In this document: in pieces, positions 55,207 through 64,000 of the stretch
How the letters are laid out: each line of letters opens with the position of its first letter
How positions within the stretch are numbered: the first letter of the stretch is position 1
Source: Paraburkholderia sp.
GTDB lineage: Bacteria; Pseudomonadota; Gammaproteobacteria; Burkholderiales; Burkholderiaceae
Direction of reading: 5' to 3'
DNA: 64,000 nucleotides
NCBI GenBank assembly: GCA_004322045.1
Contig: SCRN01000033.1
Span: 124,001 to 188,000, forward strand
The notes under the pieces: generated by a model
Databases searched by the model: none
What the model saw: only the letters and a program-made list of their open reading frames with translations
What the model was told of the DNA's origin: nothing
Position numbers and translations under genes: made by a program

Positions 55207-56697
55207 ATGCACTCTTTTCCGATTCTTAGTACCGCGATCTGGCTGCCGATCGTTTTCGGTTTGGCCGTTCTCGCCGTCGGTTCCGATAAGAACCCTGGAC
55301 CCGCGCGCTGGCTCGCGCTGATCGGCTCGATCCTGGGGCTGCTAGTCACGTTGCCGCTCATCAGCGGCTTCGATACGACGAGCGCCTCGCTGCAGTTCGT
55401 CGAGCAGGCGAACTGGATCGAGCGCTTCCATATCACGTACCACCTTGGCGTCGACGGCATCTCGATGTGGTTCGTCGTGCTGACGGCGTTGATCACGGTG
55501 ATCGTCGTGATCGCCGGCTGGGAAGTCATCACCGAACACGTGTCGCAATACATGGCGGCGTTCCTGATCCTCTCGGGGATCATGGTCGGCGTCTTCTCCG
55601 CTGCGGACGGTTTGCTGTTCTACGTGTTCTTCGAAGCGACGCTGATCCCGATGTACCTGATCATCGGCGTGTGGGGCGGGCCGAACCGGATTTACGCCGC
55701 GTTCAAGTTCTTCCTCTACACGCTGGCCGGCTCGCTGCTGATGCTCGTCGCGCTGATTTACCTCTACGTCCAGACGGGCACGTTCGATCTGGCCGCATGG
55801 CAAAGCGCGAAGATCGCGATGACGCCGCAGGTGTTGCTGTTCATCGCCTTCTTCCTGGCGTTCGCCGTCAAGGTGCCGATGTGGCCCGTGCATACATGGC
55901 TGCCCGATGCGCACGTGGAAGCGCCGACGGGCGGCTCCGTGGTGCTGGCCGCGATCATGCTCAAGCTCGGCGCATACGGTTTCCTGCGCTTCTCGCTGCC
56001 GATCGCACCCGACGCGAGCCACACGCTCGCGCCCGTGATCATCACCCTGTCGCTGATCGCCGTCATCTACATCGGCCTCGTGGCGATGGTGCAGGCCGAT
56101 ATGAAGAAGCTCGTCGCGTATTCGTCGATCGCGCACATGGGCTTCGTCACGTTGGGCTTTTTCATCTTCAATCAGCTCGGCGTCGAAGGCGCGATCGTGC
56201 AGATGATCTCGCACGGCTTCGTCTCGGGCGCGATGTTCCTTTGCATCGGCGTGCTCTATGACCGCATGCACTCGCGCCAGATCGCCGATTACGGCGGCGT
56301 CGTGAACGTCATGCCCAAGTTCGCCGCGCTCGTGATGCTGTTCTCGATGGCCAACTGCGGCTTGCCGGGCACGTCCGGGTTCGTCGGCGAATTCATGGTG
56401 ATTCTTGCCGCGGTTCAGTTCAACTTCTGGATTGGGTTCGGCGCTGCCTTCACGCTGATCCTCGGCGCGGCCTACACGCTGTGGATGTACAAGCGCGTGT
56501 ACTTCGGCGCGGTGACGAACGACCACGTGAAGGCGCTGAAGGACATCAACGGCCGGGAGTACCTGATTCTCGGCATGCTGGCGTTCTTCACGCTGTTCAT
56601 GGGCCTGTATCCGAAGCCTTTCACCGATGTGATGCACGTCTCCGTGGAAAACCTCCTCTCCCACGTCGCGCAGTCGAAGCTGCCGGTGTCACAGTAA
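55207..56697 (+). CDS. nuoM: NADH-quinone oxidoreductase subunit M
   Basis: NuoM is an antiporter-like proton-pumping subunit. The 496-residue protein has FFEATLIPMYLIIGVWGG (conserved Glu), FAVKVPMWPVHTWLPDAHVEAPTGGSVVLAAIMLKLG and the YSSIAHMGFVTLG region. About 14 helices are predicted. It lies 15 bases after nuoL. Confidence 0.98.
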   Translation: MHSFPILSTAIWLPIVFGLAVLAVGSDKNPGPARWLALIGSILGLLVTLPLISGFDTTSASLQFVEQANWIERFHITYHLGVDGISMWFVVLTALITVIVVIAGWEVITEHVSQYMAAFLILSGIMVGVFSAADGLLFYVFFEATLIPMYLIIGVWGGPNRIYAAFKFFLYTLAGSLLMLVALIYLYVQTGTFDLAAWQSAKIAMTPQVLLFIAFFLAFAVKVPMWPVHTWLPDAHVEAPTGGSVVLAAIMLKLGAYGFLRFSLPIAPDASHTLAPVIITLSLIAVIYIGLVAMVQADMKKLVAYSSIAHMGFVTLGFFIFNQLGVEGAIVQMISHGFVSGAMFLCIGVLYDRMHSRQIADYGGVVNVMPKFAALVMLFSMANCGLPGTSGFVGEFMVILAAVQFNFWIGFGAAFTLILGAAYTLWMYKRVYFGAVTNDHVKALKDINGREYLILGMLAFFTLFMGLYPKPFTDVMHVSVENLLSHVAQSKLPVSQ

Positions 56698-56722
56698 CGC
56701 CGAGCGGAGGAACGAAAAGATC

Positions 56723-58201
56723 ATGCAAAACGCCCCTATGTCTCTCTTGTTGCCCGATGGGCTGCTGATGGCGGCCACCGTCCTCGCGTGGCTGAACGAA
56801 ACGTTCGTCGGCGATTCGGGCCGGCGCCTGACGTACCTGATCGCGGTGTTGTCCTCGCTCGTCGCGGGCGTCTGGTTCGTCACGCTCGTGTTCGATCCGC
56901 AGCCGCATTACTTCTTCTCGCACATGTACGTCGTCGACGGCTTTGCGAGCGCGATGAAGGCGGTCGTATCGATCGGCTACGCGGTGACGATGATCTATTC
57001 GCGCAAGTATCTGGAAGAGCGCAACCTGTTCCGCGGGGATTACTTCCTGCTCGGCATGTTCGCACTGCTCGGTCAGCTCGTGATGATCTCCGGCAGCAAC
57101 TTCCTCACGCTGTATCTGGGCCTCGAACTGATGTCGCTCTCGCTCTATGCGGCCATTGCGCTGCGTCGCGACGCGTCGCAGTCGAACGAAGCGGCGATGA
57201 AGTACTACGTGCTCGGCGCGCTCGCTTCGGGCTTCCTGCTCTACGGCATGTCGATGCTCTACGGCGCCACGGGCTCGCTCGATCTGAACGAGGTGCTCAA
57301 GGCCGTCGCCTCCGGGCACATCAACAACGTCGTGCTGCTGTTCGGCGTGATTTTCATCGTGGCCGGCGTGGCGTTCAAGATGGGCGCGGTGCCGTTCCAC
57401 ATGTGGGTGCCCGATGTCTATCACGGCGCACCGACGGCCATGACCCTGCTCGTCGGCGGCGGCCCGAAGGTCGCGGCATTCGCCTGGGGCTTGCGCTTGC
57501 TCGTCATGGGCGTGTTGCCGCTCGCCGGCGATTGGCAGCAGATGTTGACGATCTTGGCGGCGCTGTCGCTGATCGTCGGCAACGTCACCGGTATCGTGCA
57601 GCGCAACGTCAAGCGCATGCTCGCTTACTCGGCGATCTCGAACATGGGCTTCGTGCTGCTCGGCTTGCTCTCGGGCGTGGTCGACGGCAAGGCGGACGGC
57701 ATGGCGAGCGCCTACAGTTCGGCGATGTTCTACAGCATCATCTATTTGCTGACCACGCTCGGTTCGTTCGGCATCGTCATGCTGCTCGCGCGGCGCGACT
57801 TCGAGGCCGATACGCTCGACGATTTCAAGGGCTTGAACAAGCGCAGCCCCGTGTTCGCATTCGTCATGATGGCAATGATGTTCTCGCTGGCCGGCATTCC
57901 GCCGACGGTGGGTTTCTACGCGAAGCTCGCCGTGCTGGAGGCGACCGTCAATGCCGGTCTCACCTGGCTTGCCGTGCTGGCCGTGATCACGTCGCTGTTC
58001 GGTGCGTTTTACTATCTGCGCATCGTCAAGCTGATGTACTTCGACGCGCCGCAAGACACATCGCCGCTCACGAGCGATGCGTCTGGCCGGTGGCTTCTCG
58101 TGCTCAACGGCATTGCCATCGTGGCGCTCGGTATCGTGCCGGGGCCCTTGATGACGCTGTGCCTGAACGCCGTGACGCATACGCTGCCGGTCGCGCTGTG
58201 A
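56723..58201 (+). CDS. nuoN: NADH-quinone oxidoreductase subunit N
   Basis: NuoN is the third antiporter-like subunit, next to NuoK. The 492-residue protein has LYLGLELMSLSLYAAIALRR (conserved Glu), FKMGAVPFHMWVPDVYHGAPT and YSAISNMGFVLLGLLSG. GGAGGAACG precedes the ATG at 56723. It ends the nuo genes, though DUF2818 and the NUDIX gene follow closely and may share the transcript. Confidence 0.98.
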   Translation: MQNAPMSLLLPDGLLMAATVLAWLNETFVGDSGRRLTYLIAVLSSLVAGVWFVTLVFDPQPHYFFSHMYVVDGFASAMKAVVSIGYAVTMIYSRKYLEERNLFRGDYFLLGMFALLGQLVMISGSNFLTLYLGLELMSLSLYAAIALRRDASQSNEAAMKYYVLGALASGFLLYGMSMLYGATGSLDLNEVLKAVASGHINNVVLLFGVIFIVAGVAFKMGAVPFHMWVPDVYHGAPTAMTLLVGGGPKVAAFAWGLRLLVMGVLPLAGDWQQMLTILAALSLIVGNVTGIVQRNVKRMLAYSAISNMGFVLLGLLSGVVDGKADGMASAYSSAMFYSIIYLLTTLGSFGIVMLLARRDFEADTLDDFKGLNKRSPVFAFVMMAMMFSLAGIPPTVGFYAKLAVLEATVNAGLTWLAVLAVITSLFGAFYYLRIVKLMYFDAPQDTSPLTSDASGRWLLVLNGIAIVALGIVPGPLMTLCLNAVTHTLPVAL

Positions 58202-58315
58202 TGAATTTTTCATGCCCGCTGGTGGCGGCGGCTGCCATCTGGACCGCGCGCTCGAGGCTTGCTTGCGACGCGATTAGCGCGGCAAGCAGGCGCGCGCTCG
58301 GCGCGGGAGCCTGAA

Positions 58316-58612
58316 ATGTCGGCTGCCGGCTGGTTCATCGTGTTGTTGGCGCTCGTCGGCGCCAACCTGCCGTTTCTCAATCAGCGGTTATTCGCCGTGG
58401 CGCCGCTGCCCACCGCGAAAAAGAACGCGTGGATTCGCATTGCCGAATTGATCGTGTTGTATTTCGCGGTCGGCCTGATCGGCTTTTATCTCGAAGCGCG
58501 CGCCGGAAACCGGTTCGAGCAAGGCTGGCAGTTCTACGCGATCACGTTCTGCTTGTTCGTGGTGTTCGCGTTTCCCGGTTTTGCGTTTCAATATCTCGTT
58601 AAACGTCGCTGA
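58316..58612 (+). CDS. DUF2818 small membrane protein
   Basis: This 98-residue protein starts at MSAAGWFIVLLALVGANLPF (ATG 58316) and has three predicted helices (about 4-20, 45-65, 75-95). The family regularly follows nuoN in betaproteobacteria, which suggests a link with complex I, but its function is unknown. Conserved residues include N-L-P-F-L-N-Q-R and F-P-G-F-x-F-Q-Y. The gap from nuoN is 114 bases. Confidence 0.85.
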   Translation: MSAAGWFIVLLALVGANLPFLNQRLFAVAPLPTAKKNAWIRIAELIVLYFAVGLIGFYLEARAGNRFEQGWQFYAITFCLFVVFAFPGFAFQYLVKRR

Positions 58613-58681
58613 CGTCTCCATCGGGCACCGCTGCCGGGGGCGCGTCACGTAGCGGCGTGACCCTATCCTAGGAGCGCTCAG

Positions 58682-59329
58682 ATGGCCCGACCGTCCGATC
58701 CCAATCATCCGCATCACCATGCGTCGCTGACAGAGACGCGCATCGGCGGGGAGTCCGTCTATGACGGCGGATTCCTCAAAGTCAAGCGCGATACGGTCCG
58801 CCTGCCGGACGGCAAACAAACGAAGCGCGAGTACGTCTTGCATGCGGGCGCCGTTATGGTCATTCCCGTGTTCGACGACGGGCGCGTGTTGCTCGAGCGG
58901 CAGTATCGCTATCCGATCTGCCAGGTGATGACCGAGTTTCCGGCAGGCAAGCTCGATCCGAACGAAGGGGCGCTCGCCTGCGCCGAACGCGAACTGCGTG
59001 AGGAAACAGGGTATTCGGCGCGCGAATACACGTTTCTCACGCGCATTCATCCGATCATTTCGTATTCGACCGAATTCATCGACATCTTCCTCGCTCGCGG
59101 CTTGACGGCGGGTGAGCGCAGGCTCGACGACGGCGAATTCCTCGAAGTCTTCACGGCAGACGTGGCGCAGATGGGCGAGTGGATTCGCACGGGCGAAATC
59201 ACGGACGTCAAGACGATCATTGGCCACTTCTGGCTCGAGAAAGTGCTGTCGGGGGCCTGGCAGCCGGACCGGAAGGAGCCGCCGTTTCCGCCGGTGCCGG
59301 GCGCTGCCGATCGAGCCGCAGGCGAGTAG
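58682..59329 (+). CDS. NUDIX hydrolase, ADP-ribose pyrophosphatase type
   Basis: This 215-residue NUDIX protein has the full box G-x5-E-x7-R-E-x2-E-E-x-G (GKLDPNEGALACAERELREETGY, about 94-116) and the upstream EREYVL-type region seen in ADP-ribose pyrophosphatases (VYDGGFLKVKRDTVRLPDGK). It probably hydrolyses ADP-ribose or related sugar nucleotides to AMP. The first 18 residues are His/Pro-rich (NHPHHHAS). It follows DUF2818 in a conserved arrangement. Confidence 0.92.
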   Translation: MARPSDPNHPHHHASLTETRIGGESVYDGGFLKVKRDTVRLPDGKQTKREYVLHAGAVMVIPVFDDGRVLLERQYRYPICQVMTEFPAGKLDPNEGALACAERELREETGYSAREYTFLTRIHPIISYSTEFIDIFLARGLTAGERRLDDGEFLEVFTADVAQMGEWIRTGEITDVKTIIGHFWLEKVLSGAWQPDRKEPPFPPVPGAADRAAGE

Positions 59330-59412
59330 AATCGCACGGCGGGGCGAACGATCGTTCGCCCCAATTGCGCTACACTTACGCGCACATTCGTCGCATCCGG
59401 CTCGTATCAAGC

Positions 59413-59922
59413 ATGAAGGTTCTCGATCTGCAGTGTCCGCATGGTCATCGGTTCGAAGGCTGGTTCGCCTCCGCCGACGACTTCGAATCTCAGTTGTCGC
59501 GCAAGTTGATCGCATGTCCGGTCTGCTCGGCGACCGAGGTGAGTCGCATGCCGTCCGCGCCGCGCCTGAATTTATCGGGTGCGACGAGGCCGCGGCAGGA
59601 CTTGGCGCAACCGCGCGATGCGCAGCACGCCGTGGGCGAGGGCGAGGGCCCACTTCAGGCCGTGGCCGACGCCGGCGGTGCAGCCGAGCGGGTGCGCGAG
59701 TTCGAAGCAATGGCGCTGCGCATGCTACGCGAGGTCGTGGGCAAGGCCGAGAACGTCGGCGATCGCTTCGCGGAAGAGGCACGGCGCATCCACTACAACG
59801 AAGCGCCGGCGCGCAGCATACGCGGCGTCACGACGCCGGAGGACGCTCGCGCGCTGGTCGACGAGGGTATCGAAGTCATGGCGCTGCCTAGCGTTTGCGT
59901 ACCGAAAGAGTCGCTGCAATAG
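59413..59922 (+). CDS. DUF1178 family protein
   Basis: This 169-residue protein starts at MKVLDLQCPHGHRFEGWFAS (ATG 59413). It matches DUF1178: C-P-H-G-H at 8-12 and C-P-V-C near 37-40 may form a zinc site, and the C-terminal half has VGDRFAEEARRIHYNEAPAR, GVTTPEDARALVDEGIEVMA and LPSVCVPKESLQ. The function is unknown. It is in line with the NUDIX gene (83-base gap) and the MaoC pair. Confidence 0.88.
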   Translation: MKVLDLQCPHGHRFEGWFASADDFESQLSRKLIACPVCSATEVSRMPSAPRLNLSGATRPRQDLAQPRDAQHAVGEGEGPLQAVADAGGAAERVREFEAMALRMLREVVGKAENVGDRFAEEARRIHYNEAPARSIRGVTTPEDARALVDEGIEVMALPSVCVPKESLQ

Positions 59923-59991
59923 CATAGCGGCGGCTTCAAAAAAATTCCGGGCACAGGCCATCGAAAGCCCGGCAGCGGAGGGAAGCGCAGG

Positions 59992-60462
59992 ATGGGGTTC
60001 TGCTACGAGGATTGGCAAGTCGGGTCGCGCATCGAAGTCGGTGCGCACACGTTCACGACCGAGGAAATCGTCGAATTCGCCGAGCGATTCGATCCGCAGC
60101 CGTTTCACATCGACGGTGAGGCCGCGCTAGCGTCTCCCTTCGGCGGCTTGATCGCGAGCGGTTGGCATACCTGCTCGGTCATGATGGGCATGCTGGTGCG
60201 CAATGTCTTGCAGGGATCGTCTTCCCTCGGCTCTCCGGGTATCGACGAAATTCGCTGGCTGCGTCCCGTACGGCCCGGCGATACGCTGCGCATGTACAAC
60301 GCGGTGCTGGCTAAGCGCGTTTCGGCCAGCCGTCCCGATCGCGGCATCGTCACGACGCAGTGGGAAGGGGTCAATCAAGCGGATGAAACGGTCATTACTG
60401 TGCGCTCGAACGTGATGTTTGGGCTGCGGCATCCGCAAGGCTCGGATCAGGCGGCGGTATGA
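59992..60462 (+). CDS. MaoC-family hydratase (hot-dog fold), first of a pair
   Basis: This 156-residue hot-dog protein has the MaoC/R-hydratase pattern EIVEFAERFDPQPFHIDGEA with the catalytic Asp/His pair, then GLIASGWHTCSVMMGMLVRN. Such enzymes hydrate trans-2-enoyl-CoA to (R)-3-hydroxyacyl-CoA or act on related acyl-CoAs. The stop overlaps the ATG of a second MaoC gene (ATGA at 60459-60462), suggesting equal synthesis and perhaps a heterodimer. Confidence 0.9.
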   Translation: MGFCYEDWQVGSRIEVGAHTFTTEEIVEFAERFDPQPFHIDGEAALASPFGGLIASGWHTCSVMMGMLVRNVLQGSSSLGSPGIDEIRWLRPVRPGDTLRMYNAVLAKRVSASRPDRGIVTTQWEGVNQADETVITVRSNVMFGLRHPQGSDQAAV

Positions 60463-60953
60463 CGGACGCAGCGTTGCCAGCGTCCAATGCCCGCGCCCCC
60501 TCGCGAATCGCCGATCCGGCCGCGCTGCGCGCCTGTGTGGGCGGTGAGCCGCTCGTGGGTGAATGGATCGAGATCGACCAGGCGCGCGTCGACCGGTTCG
60601 CCGACGCCACCGGCGATCATCAATGGATCCACGTCGATGCCGAACGCGCACGCCGTGAATCGCCGTTTGGCGGCCCGATCGCTCACGGGTTCTTGACGCT
60701 CTCTTTGATTCCCTCGCAACTCGTGCAAGTGGTGCAGATCGAGCAGCGGATGGGCGTGAACTACGGGCTCAATCGCGTGCGGTTTCCCGCGCCGGTACCG
60801 ATCGGCGCCTACCTGCGCGCTTCGTTCCTCGTCGCCGAAGTAGCCGACGTGCCCGACGGCGCGCTGCAGGTGGTGTGGGATGTGACCGTCGAAGTCGATG
60901 GGGGAACCAAGCCCGCGTGCGTCGCGCAATTCGTTACGCGACATTATTTCTGA
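60459..60953 (+). CDS. MaoC-family hydratase (hot-dog fold), second of a pair
   Basis: This 164-residue protein has RFADATGDHQWIHVDAERAR with the D-x4-H hydratase pair near residues 50-55, then SPFGGPIAHGFLTLSLIPSQ and NYGLNRVRFPAPVPIGAYLR. It resembles NodN/MaoC-type (R)-specific enoyl-CoA hydratases. It overlaps the first MaoC gene and is convergent with the GST gene, one base apart. Confidence 0.9.
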   Translation: MTDAALPASNARAPSRIADPAALRACVGGEPLVGEWIEIDQARVDRFADATGDHQWIHVDAERARRESPFGGPIAHGFLTLSLIPSQLVQVVQIEQRMGVNYGLNRVRFPAPVPIGAYLRASFLVAEVADVPDGALQVVWDVTVEVDGGTKPACVAQFVTRHYF

Positions 60954-60954
60954 A

Positions 60955-61647
60955 TCAGTGCTTGGCGTACTGCGCCGCCCCGAACAGAATGTCCCTGGCC
61001 TTGTCGTCGGTCAGCGCGCGCCGCGCCGACGCAAGCACTTCGACGCCACGCTGCACCGCCGGCCGGGCGGCAATCGCCTCATGCCAGCGTTTCACGTTCG
61101 GGAAATCCGCCAAGTCGATGCCCTGGTTTTGCCACGAGCGCGTCCACGGGAAGGCCGCGATATCGGCGATCGTGTAGTCGCCGCCAGCGAGATAGGCCGT
61201 TTTGCCGAGCTGCGTGTCCATCACGCCGTACAAACGCTTCGCCTCGTTCGTATAGCGATTCACGGCGTACTCGATCTGCTGCGGCGCATAGATGCGGAAG
61301 TGGTGCGTCTGGCCGAGCATCGGCCCGAGCCCGCCCATCTGGAACATGAGCCACTGCAGCGTGGCGTACCGGCCAGCGGGATCGGTGGGCAAGAATTTGC
61401 CCGTCTTCTCGGCCAGATAGATCAGAATCGCGCCCGATTCGAACAAGGAAATCGGCGCGCCGCCCGGGCCGTCCGAATCCACGATCGCGGGAATCTTGTT
61501 GTTCGGGCTGATCGCGAGAAACTCCGGCTTGAATTGATCGCCCGCGCCGATGTCGATCGGATGAACGCGGTACTCGAGGCCGGTTTCCTCGAGCATGATG
61601 TGAACTTTGTGGCCGTTTGGCGTAGCCCAGCTGTAGACGTCGATCAT
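60955..61647 (-). CDS. Glutathione S-transferase (nu class, YghU/YfcG-like)
   Basis: This 230-residue GST has an N-terminal thioredoxin-like domain (about 1-85) with IDVYSWATPNGHKVHIMLEE, NNKIPAIVD and SLFESGAILIYLAEKTG, and a helical C-terminal domain with TIADIAAFPWTRSW. The Y-x-x-x-T-P-N-G-x-K-V motif is that of nu-class enzymes, which act as disulfide-bond reductases using two glutathiones. It is transcribed toward the MaoC pair and separated by 137 bases from the acyl-CoA dehydrogenase gene. Confidence 0.93.
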   Translation of the reverse strand: MIDVYSWATPNGHKVHIMLEETGLEYRVHPIDIGAGDQFKPEFLAISPNNKIPAIVDSDGPGGAPISLFESGAILIYLAEKTGKFLPTDPAGRYATLQWLMFQMGGLGPMLGQTHHFRIYAPQQIEYAVNRYTNEAKRLYGVMDTQLGKTAYLAGGDYTIADIAAFPWTRSWQNQGIDLADFPNVKRWHEAIAARPAVQRGVEVLASARRALTDDKARDILFGAAQYAKH

Positions 61648-61784
61648 CGTTGCTCCTCGGGTACGGGCCGGCGCCGCGACGGGCGGCGCCGATGCTCGCG
61701 CAAATTAGCACGGATGGATCGGTCTCGCTGACGGCGCCACAAGCCCATGTCCGCTGCGAGGTTATGCGGCCGACTTGGAATCCA

Positions 61785-63011
61785 TCAAAGCGCCACCACC
61801 GCGTGCCGCGTCAGCTCGAGCTTGGCGATCGCGTTGCGATGCACTTCGTCGGGGCCATCCGCGAACCGCAAGGTCCGCGCGCAGGTGTAGGCATAGGCGA
61901 GCGGAAAGTCGTCGCACATGCCGCCGCCGCCGTGCGCCTGGATCGCCCAGTCGATGACTTGGCAGGCCATGTTCGGCGCCACCACTTTGATCATGGCAAT
62001 CTCGCCGCGCGCGCCCTTGTTGCCGACCGTGTCCATCATATAGGCCGTTTTCAGCGTCAATAGCCTCGCTTGTTCGATCATGCAGCGCGCTTGCGCGATC
62101 CGTTCCTGGGTGACGGTCTGCGCCGCAACGGGCTTGCCGAAGGCGATGCGCGCCGCGGTGCGCTTGCACATGAGCTCGAGTGCGCGCTCTGCAAGGCCGA
62201 CGAGCCGCATGCAATGATGGATGCGCCCGGGCCCCAACCGTCCTTGCGCGATTTCAAAACCGCGTCCTTCGCCCAGCAGAATGTTCGATGCGGGCACGCG
62301 CACGTTCTCGAGCGTGATATCCATATGGCCGTGCGGCGCATCGTCGTAACCGAACACGCTAAGGGGGCGATGGACGGTCACGCCCGGTGCGCCGGCCGGC
62401 ACGAGGATCATCGACTGCTGCGTATGCTTGGGCGCATTCGGGTCGGTTTTTCCCATGACGATGTAGACCTTGCAGCGCGGATCGCCGGCGCCCGAGGACC
62501 ACCACTTGCGGCCATTGATGACGTAGGAATCGCCGTCGCGCTCGATGCGCGTCTCGATGTTGGTCGCGTCCGAGGAGGCGACCTCCGGCTCCGTCATCAA
62601 GAACGCCGAGCGGATCTTGCCATCGAGCAGGGGCTCGAGCCAAGTGCGCTTGTGTTCCTCGGAGCCGTAGCGTTCGAGCGTTTCCATGTTGCCGGTATCG
62701 GGCGCGTTGCAATTGAAGACTTCGGGCGCCCAAGGCACGCGGCCCATGATCTCGGCGAGCGGGGCGTATTCGAGGTTCGTGAGTCCGGCGCCGCGCGCCG
62801 AATCGGGCAAGAACAGATTCCATAGCCCTGCGTCGCGCGCGCGGGCTTTCAACGTTTCGACGAGTTCAGTTGGCACCCAAGCGTTGCCGGCGGCGCGGTT
62901 GCGCGCGACTTCGTCGAGAAAAGCGCGCTCGTTCGGGTAGATGTGCGCCTCGAAAAATTCGAGCAGCCTCGCGCGCAGTGCTTGAACCTTCGGCGTGTAA
63001 TCGAAATTCAT
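61785..63011 (-). CDS. Acyl-CoA dehydrogenase, ACAD10/11 type
   Basis: This 408-residue FAD acyl-CoA dehydrogenase has the family order: helical N domain, [80 protein letters not shown] and [20 protein letters not shown] ending [19 protein letters not shown]. The RIHHCMR and WxSSGAxDPRCK segments are those of the ACAD10/11 group, known to act on 4-phosphorylated acyl-CoAs or long branched acyl-CoAs. The kinase-like gene upstream (gap 103 bases) supports that group. Confidence 0.92.
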   Translation of the reverse strand: MNFDYTPKVQALRARLLEFFEAHIYPNERAFLDEVARNRAAGNAWVPTELVETLKARARDAGLWNLFLPDSARGAGLTNLEYAPLAEIMGRVPWAPEVFNCNAPDTGNMETLERYGSEEHKRTWLEPLLDGKIRSAFLMTEPEVASSDATNIETRIERDGDSYVINGRKWWSSGAGDPRCKVYIVMGKTDPNAPKHTQQSMILVPAGAPGVTVHRPLSVFGYDDAPHGHMDITLENVRVPASNILLGEGRGFEIAQGRLGPGRIHHCMRLVGLAERALELMCKRTAARIAFGKPVAAQTVTQERIAQARCMIEQARLLTLKTAYMMDTVGNKGARGEIAMIKVVAPNMACQVIDWAIQAHGGGGMCDDFPLAYAYTCARTLRFADGPDEVHRNAIAKLELTRHAVVAL

Positions 63012-63114
63012 GATGGCCTCGCAGTGTTGGGGGCGTCGTTGCCGATGCGCCCGCTATGACCGTTACGTGAGTATTCGGGTGCGCGCTGGGCTGCGCAAAT
63101 CTAAATCGCTATGG

Positions 63115-64000
63115 CTATCGTACTTTCTGCGCGTACTTCCAGGCCAGCTCGGCCATGGGCCGCGCCCGCCGGCCCGCATCGAGCGCTTGCGCGCTCGCGG
63201 CCGTGCCGACCGTCACCCGTTTCATGATTCCTTGCAGGATCGCGGCGATCCGAAACATGTTGAAGGCAAGGTAGAAATTCCAATCGCCGGGAATCGAAAA
63301 ACCCGTGCGCTCGCGGTAGCGCTCAACGTAGCTGCGTTCGTCGGGAATGCCGAGCGCCGCCCAGTCCAGGCCCGCAATGCCGCGGAACTGAATCGGATCG
63401 ACGTGCCAGGCCATGCAGTGATAGGCGAAGTCGACGATCGGATCGCCAAGGGTCGACAGCTCCCAATCGAGCACCGCGAGAATGCGCGGCTCGCTCGGAT
63501 GGAAGATCAGGTTATCGAGGCGATAATCGCCGTGGACGATCGCCGCGCGTTCGGGCGCGCCGGCCTCTGAAGGCGGCATGTGCTCGGGCAGCCATGCGAT
63601 CAGGCGCCGCATGGCGTCGATGGGTTCGGTCTCGGAAGCCTCGTACTGCTTGCTCCAACGCGCGACTTGGCGTGCCAGGTAATGGCCCGGCTTGCCGAAG
63701 TCGGCAAGGCCGACGGACGCTGGGTCGAGCGTATGCAGCGCGGCAATGACGCGATTCGTTTCGTCGTAGATCGCCCCGCGCTGCGCGCTCGTCATGCCGG
63801 GCAGCGATGGGTCCCACAATACGCGGCCCTCGACGTACTCCATCACGTAGAACGAGCGGCCGATCACGGCCTCGTCTTCGCACAGCGCGAGCATGTCGGC
63901 GACCGGCACGCCGGTGCGCGACAGCGCGTGCATCACCCGGTACTCGCGTTCGATCGCGTGGGCCGAGGGCAGCAATTTCGCTGCGGGGCCCGGTTTCGCG
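63115..64000 (-). CDS. APH-family phosphotransferase (ACAD11 kinase-domain like), 5' end missing
   Basis: The frame stays open to the window edge, so the N terminus is missing; about 295 residues are seen. It begins KPGPAAKLLPSAHAIEREYR, then shows the kinase-like ILAVLDWELSTLGDPIVDFA (metal-binding Asp) and IVHGDYRLDNLIF (Brenner-type catalytic H-G-D-x-R-x-D-N), ending MAELAWKYAQKVR. It matches the aminoglycoside phosphotransferase-like domain of ACAD10/11 and LvaA-type hydroxyacyl-CoA kinases. With the downstream dehydrogenase it makes a split version of ACAD11. Confidence 0.9.
   Translation of the reverse strand, partial: AKPGPAAKLLPSAHAIEREYRVMHALSRTGVPVADMLALCEDEAVIGRSFYVMEYVEGRVLWDPSLPGMTSAQRGAIYDETNRVIAALHTLDPASVGLADFGKPGHYLARQVARWSKQYEASETEPIDAMRRLIAWLPEHMPPSEAGAPERAAIVHGDYRLDNLIFHPSEPRILAVLDWELSTLGDPIVDFAYHCMAWHVDPIQFRGIAGLDWAALGIPDERSYVERYRERTGFSIPGDWNFYLAFNMFRIAAILQGIMKRVTVGTAASAQALDAGRRARPMAELAWKYAQKVR

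Overview
The window is about 64 kb of high-GC chromosomal DNA from a betaproteobacterium, most likely Burkholderia sensu lato (Burkholderia/Paraburkholderia/Trinickia type). This rests on gene order (rng-maf-rlmH-rsfS-nadD-hemF-purD-yebC; ilvB-ilvH-ilvC-psd-pssA-leuA; rpsO-pnp; tpiA-secG-tRNA-Leu-nuoA-N), on the protein sequences and on codon use. The genus cannot be fixed from sequence reading alone. Nearly all of the window is core genome. No CRISPR array, rRNA, transposase, integrase or defence cassette was seen.

Layout. 1-1553: AT-richer edge of an accessory element with an AlpA-type regulator (minus) and a DUF6499/DUF2285-like regulator (plus). Between them are three 22-bp near-palindromic sites spaced exactly 32 bp apart. 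1554-8585 (minus): housekeeping block rng, maf, rlmH, rsfS, nadD, hemF, purD, yebC. 8868-11744 (minus): MHYT-GGDEF-EAL protein and upp. 11932-19814 (plus): SDR, mgsA, quinone oxidoreductase, DUF4126 membrane protein, FtsX-type permease, truncated globin, AlaX and DUF924. 19843-27207 (minus): SDR, LOG protein with overlapping TetR regulator, a lipid operon (PlcP/LpxH-like phosphoesterase, GT4 glycosyltransferase, diacylglycerol kinase), then an ECF sigma factor operon (sigma, DUF3619, DUF3106, RDD).

27573-34693 (plus): branched-chain amino acid and phospholipid block ilvB, ilvH, ilvC, psd, pssA, leuA. leuA is preceded by an unannotated leader peptide with six rare CTA leucine codons. 34713-36760: lipoprotein and an orphan Liv-type binding protein, divergent. 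36899-42863 (plus): rpsO, pnp, quinone oxidoreductase, DUF1059, tpiA, secG. 42979-43063: tRNA-Leu(GAG). 43235-58201 (plus): complete 14-gene nuo operon for respiratory complex I. 58316-60953 (plus): DUF2818, NUDIX hydrolase, DUF1178 and two MaoC hydratases. 60955-64000 (minus): glutathione transferase, ACAD11-type acyl-CoA dehydrogenase and an APH-type kinase that runs off the window.

The most notable observations are these. (1) A Pho-box-like site lies in front of the phosphoesterase-glycosyltransferase-DAG kinase operon, which suggests phosphate-controlled membrane lipid remodelling. (2) The leuA leader peptide looks like a transcription attenuator. (3) Three phased operators sit in the mobile-element edge. 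(4) A heptamer tandem array overlaps the stop codon of the FtsX-type permease. (5) A split ACAD11-like kinase/dehydrogenase pair lies at the right edge.
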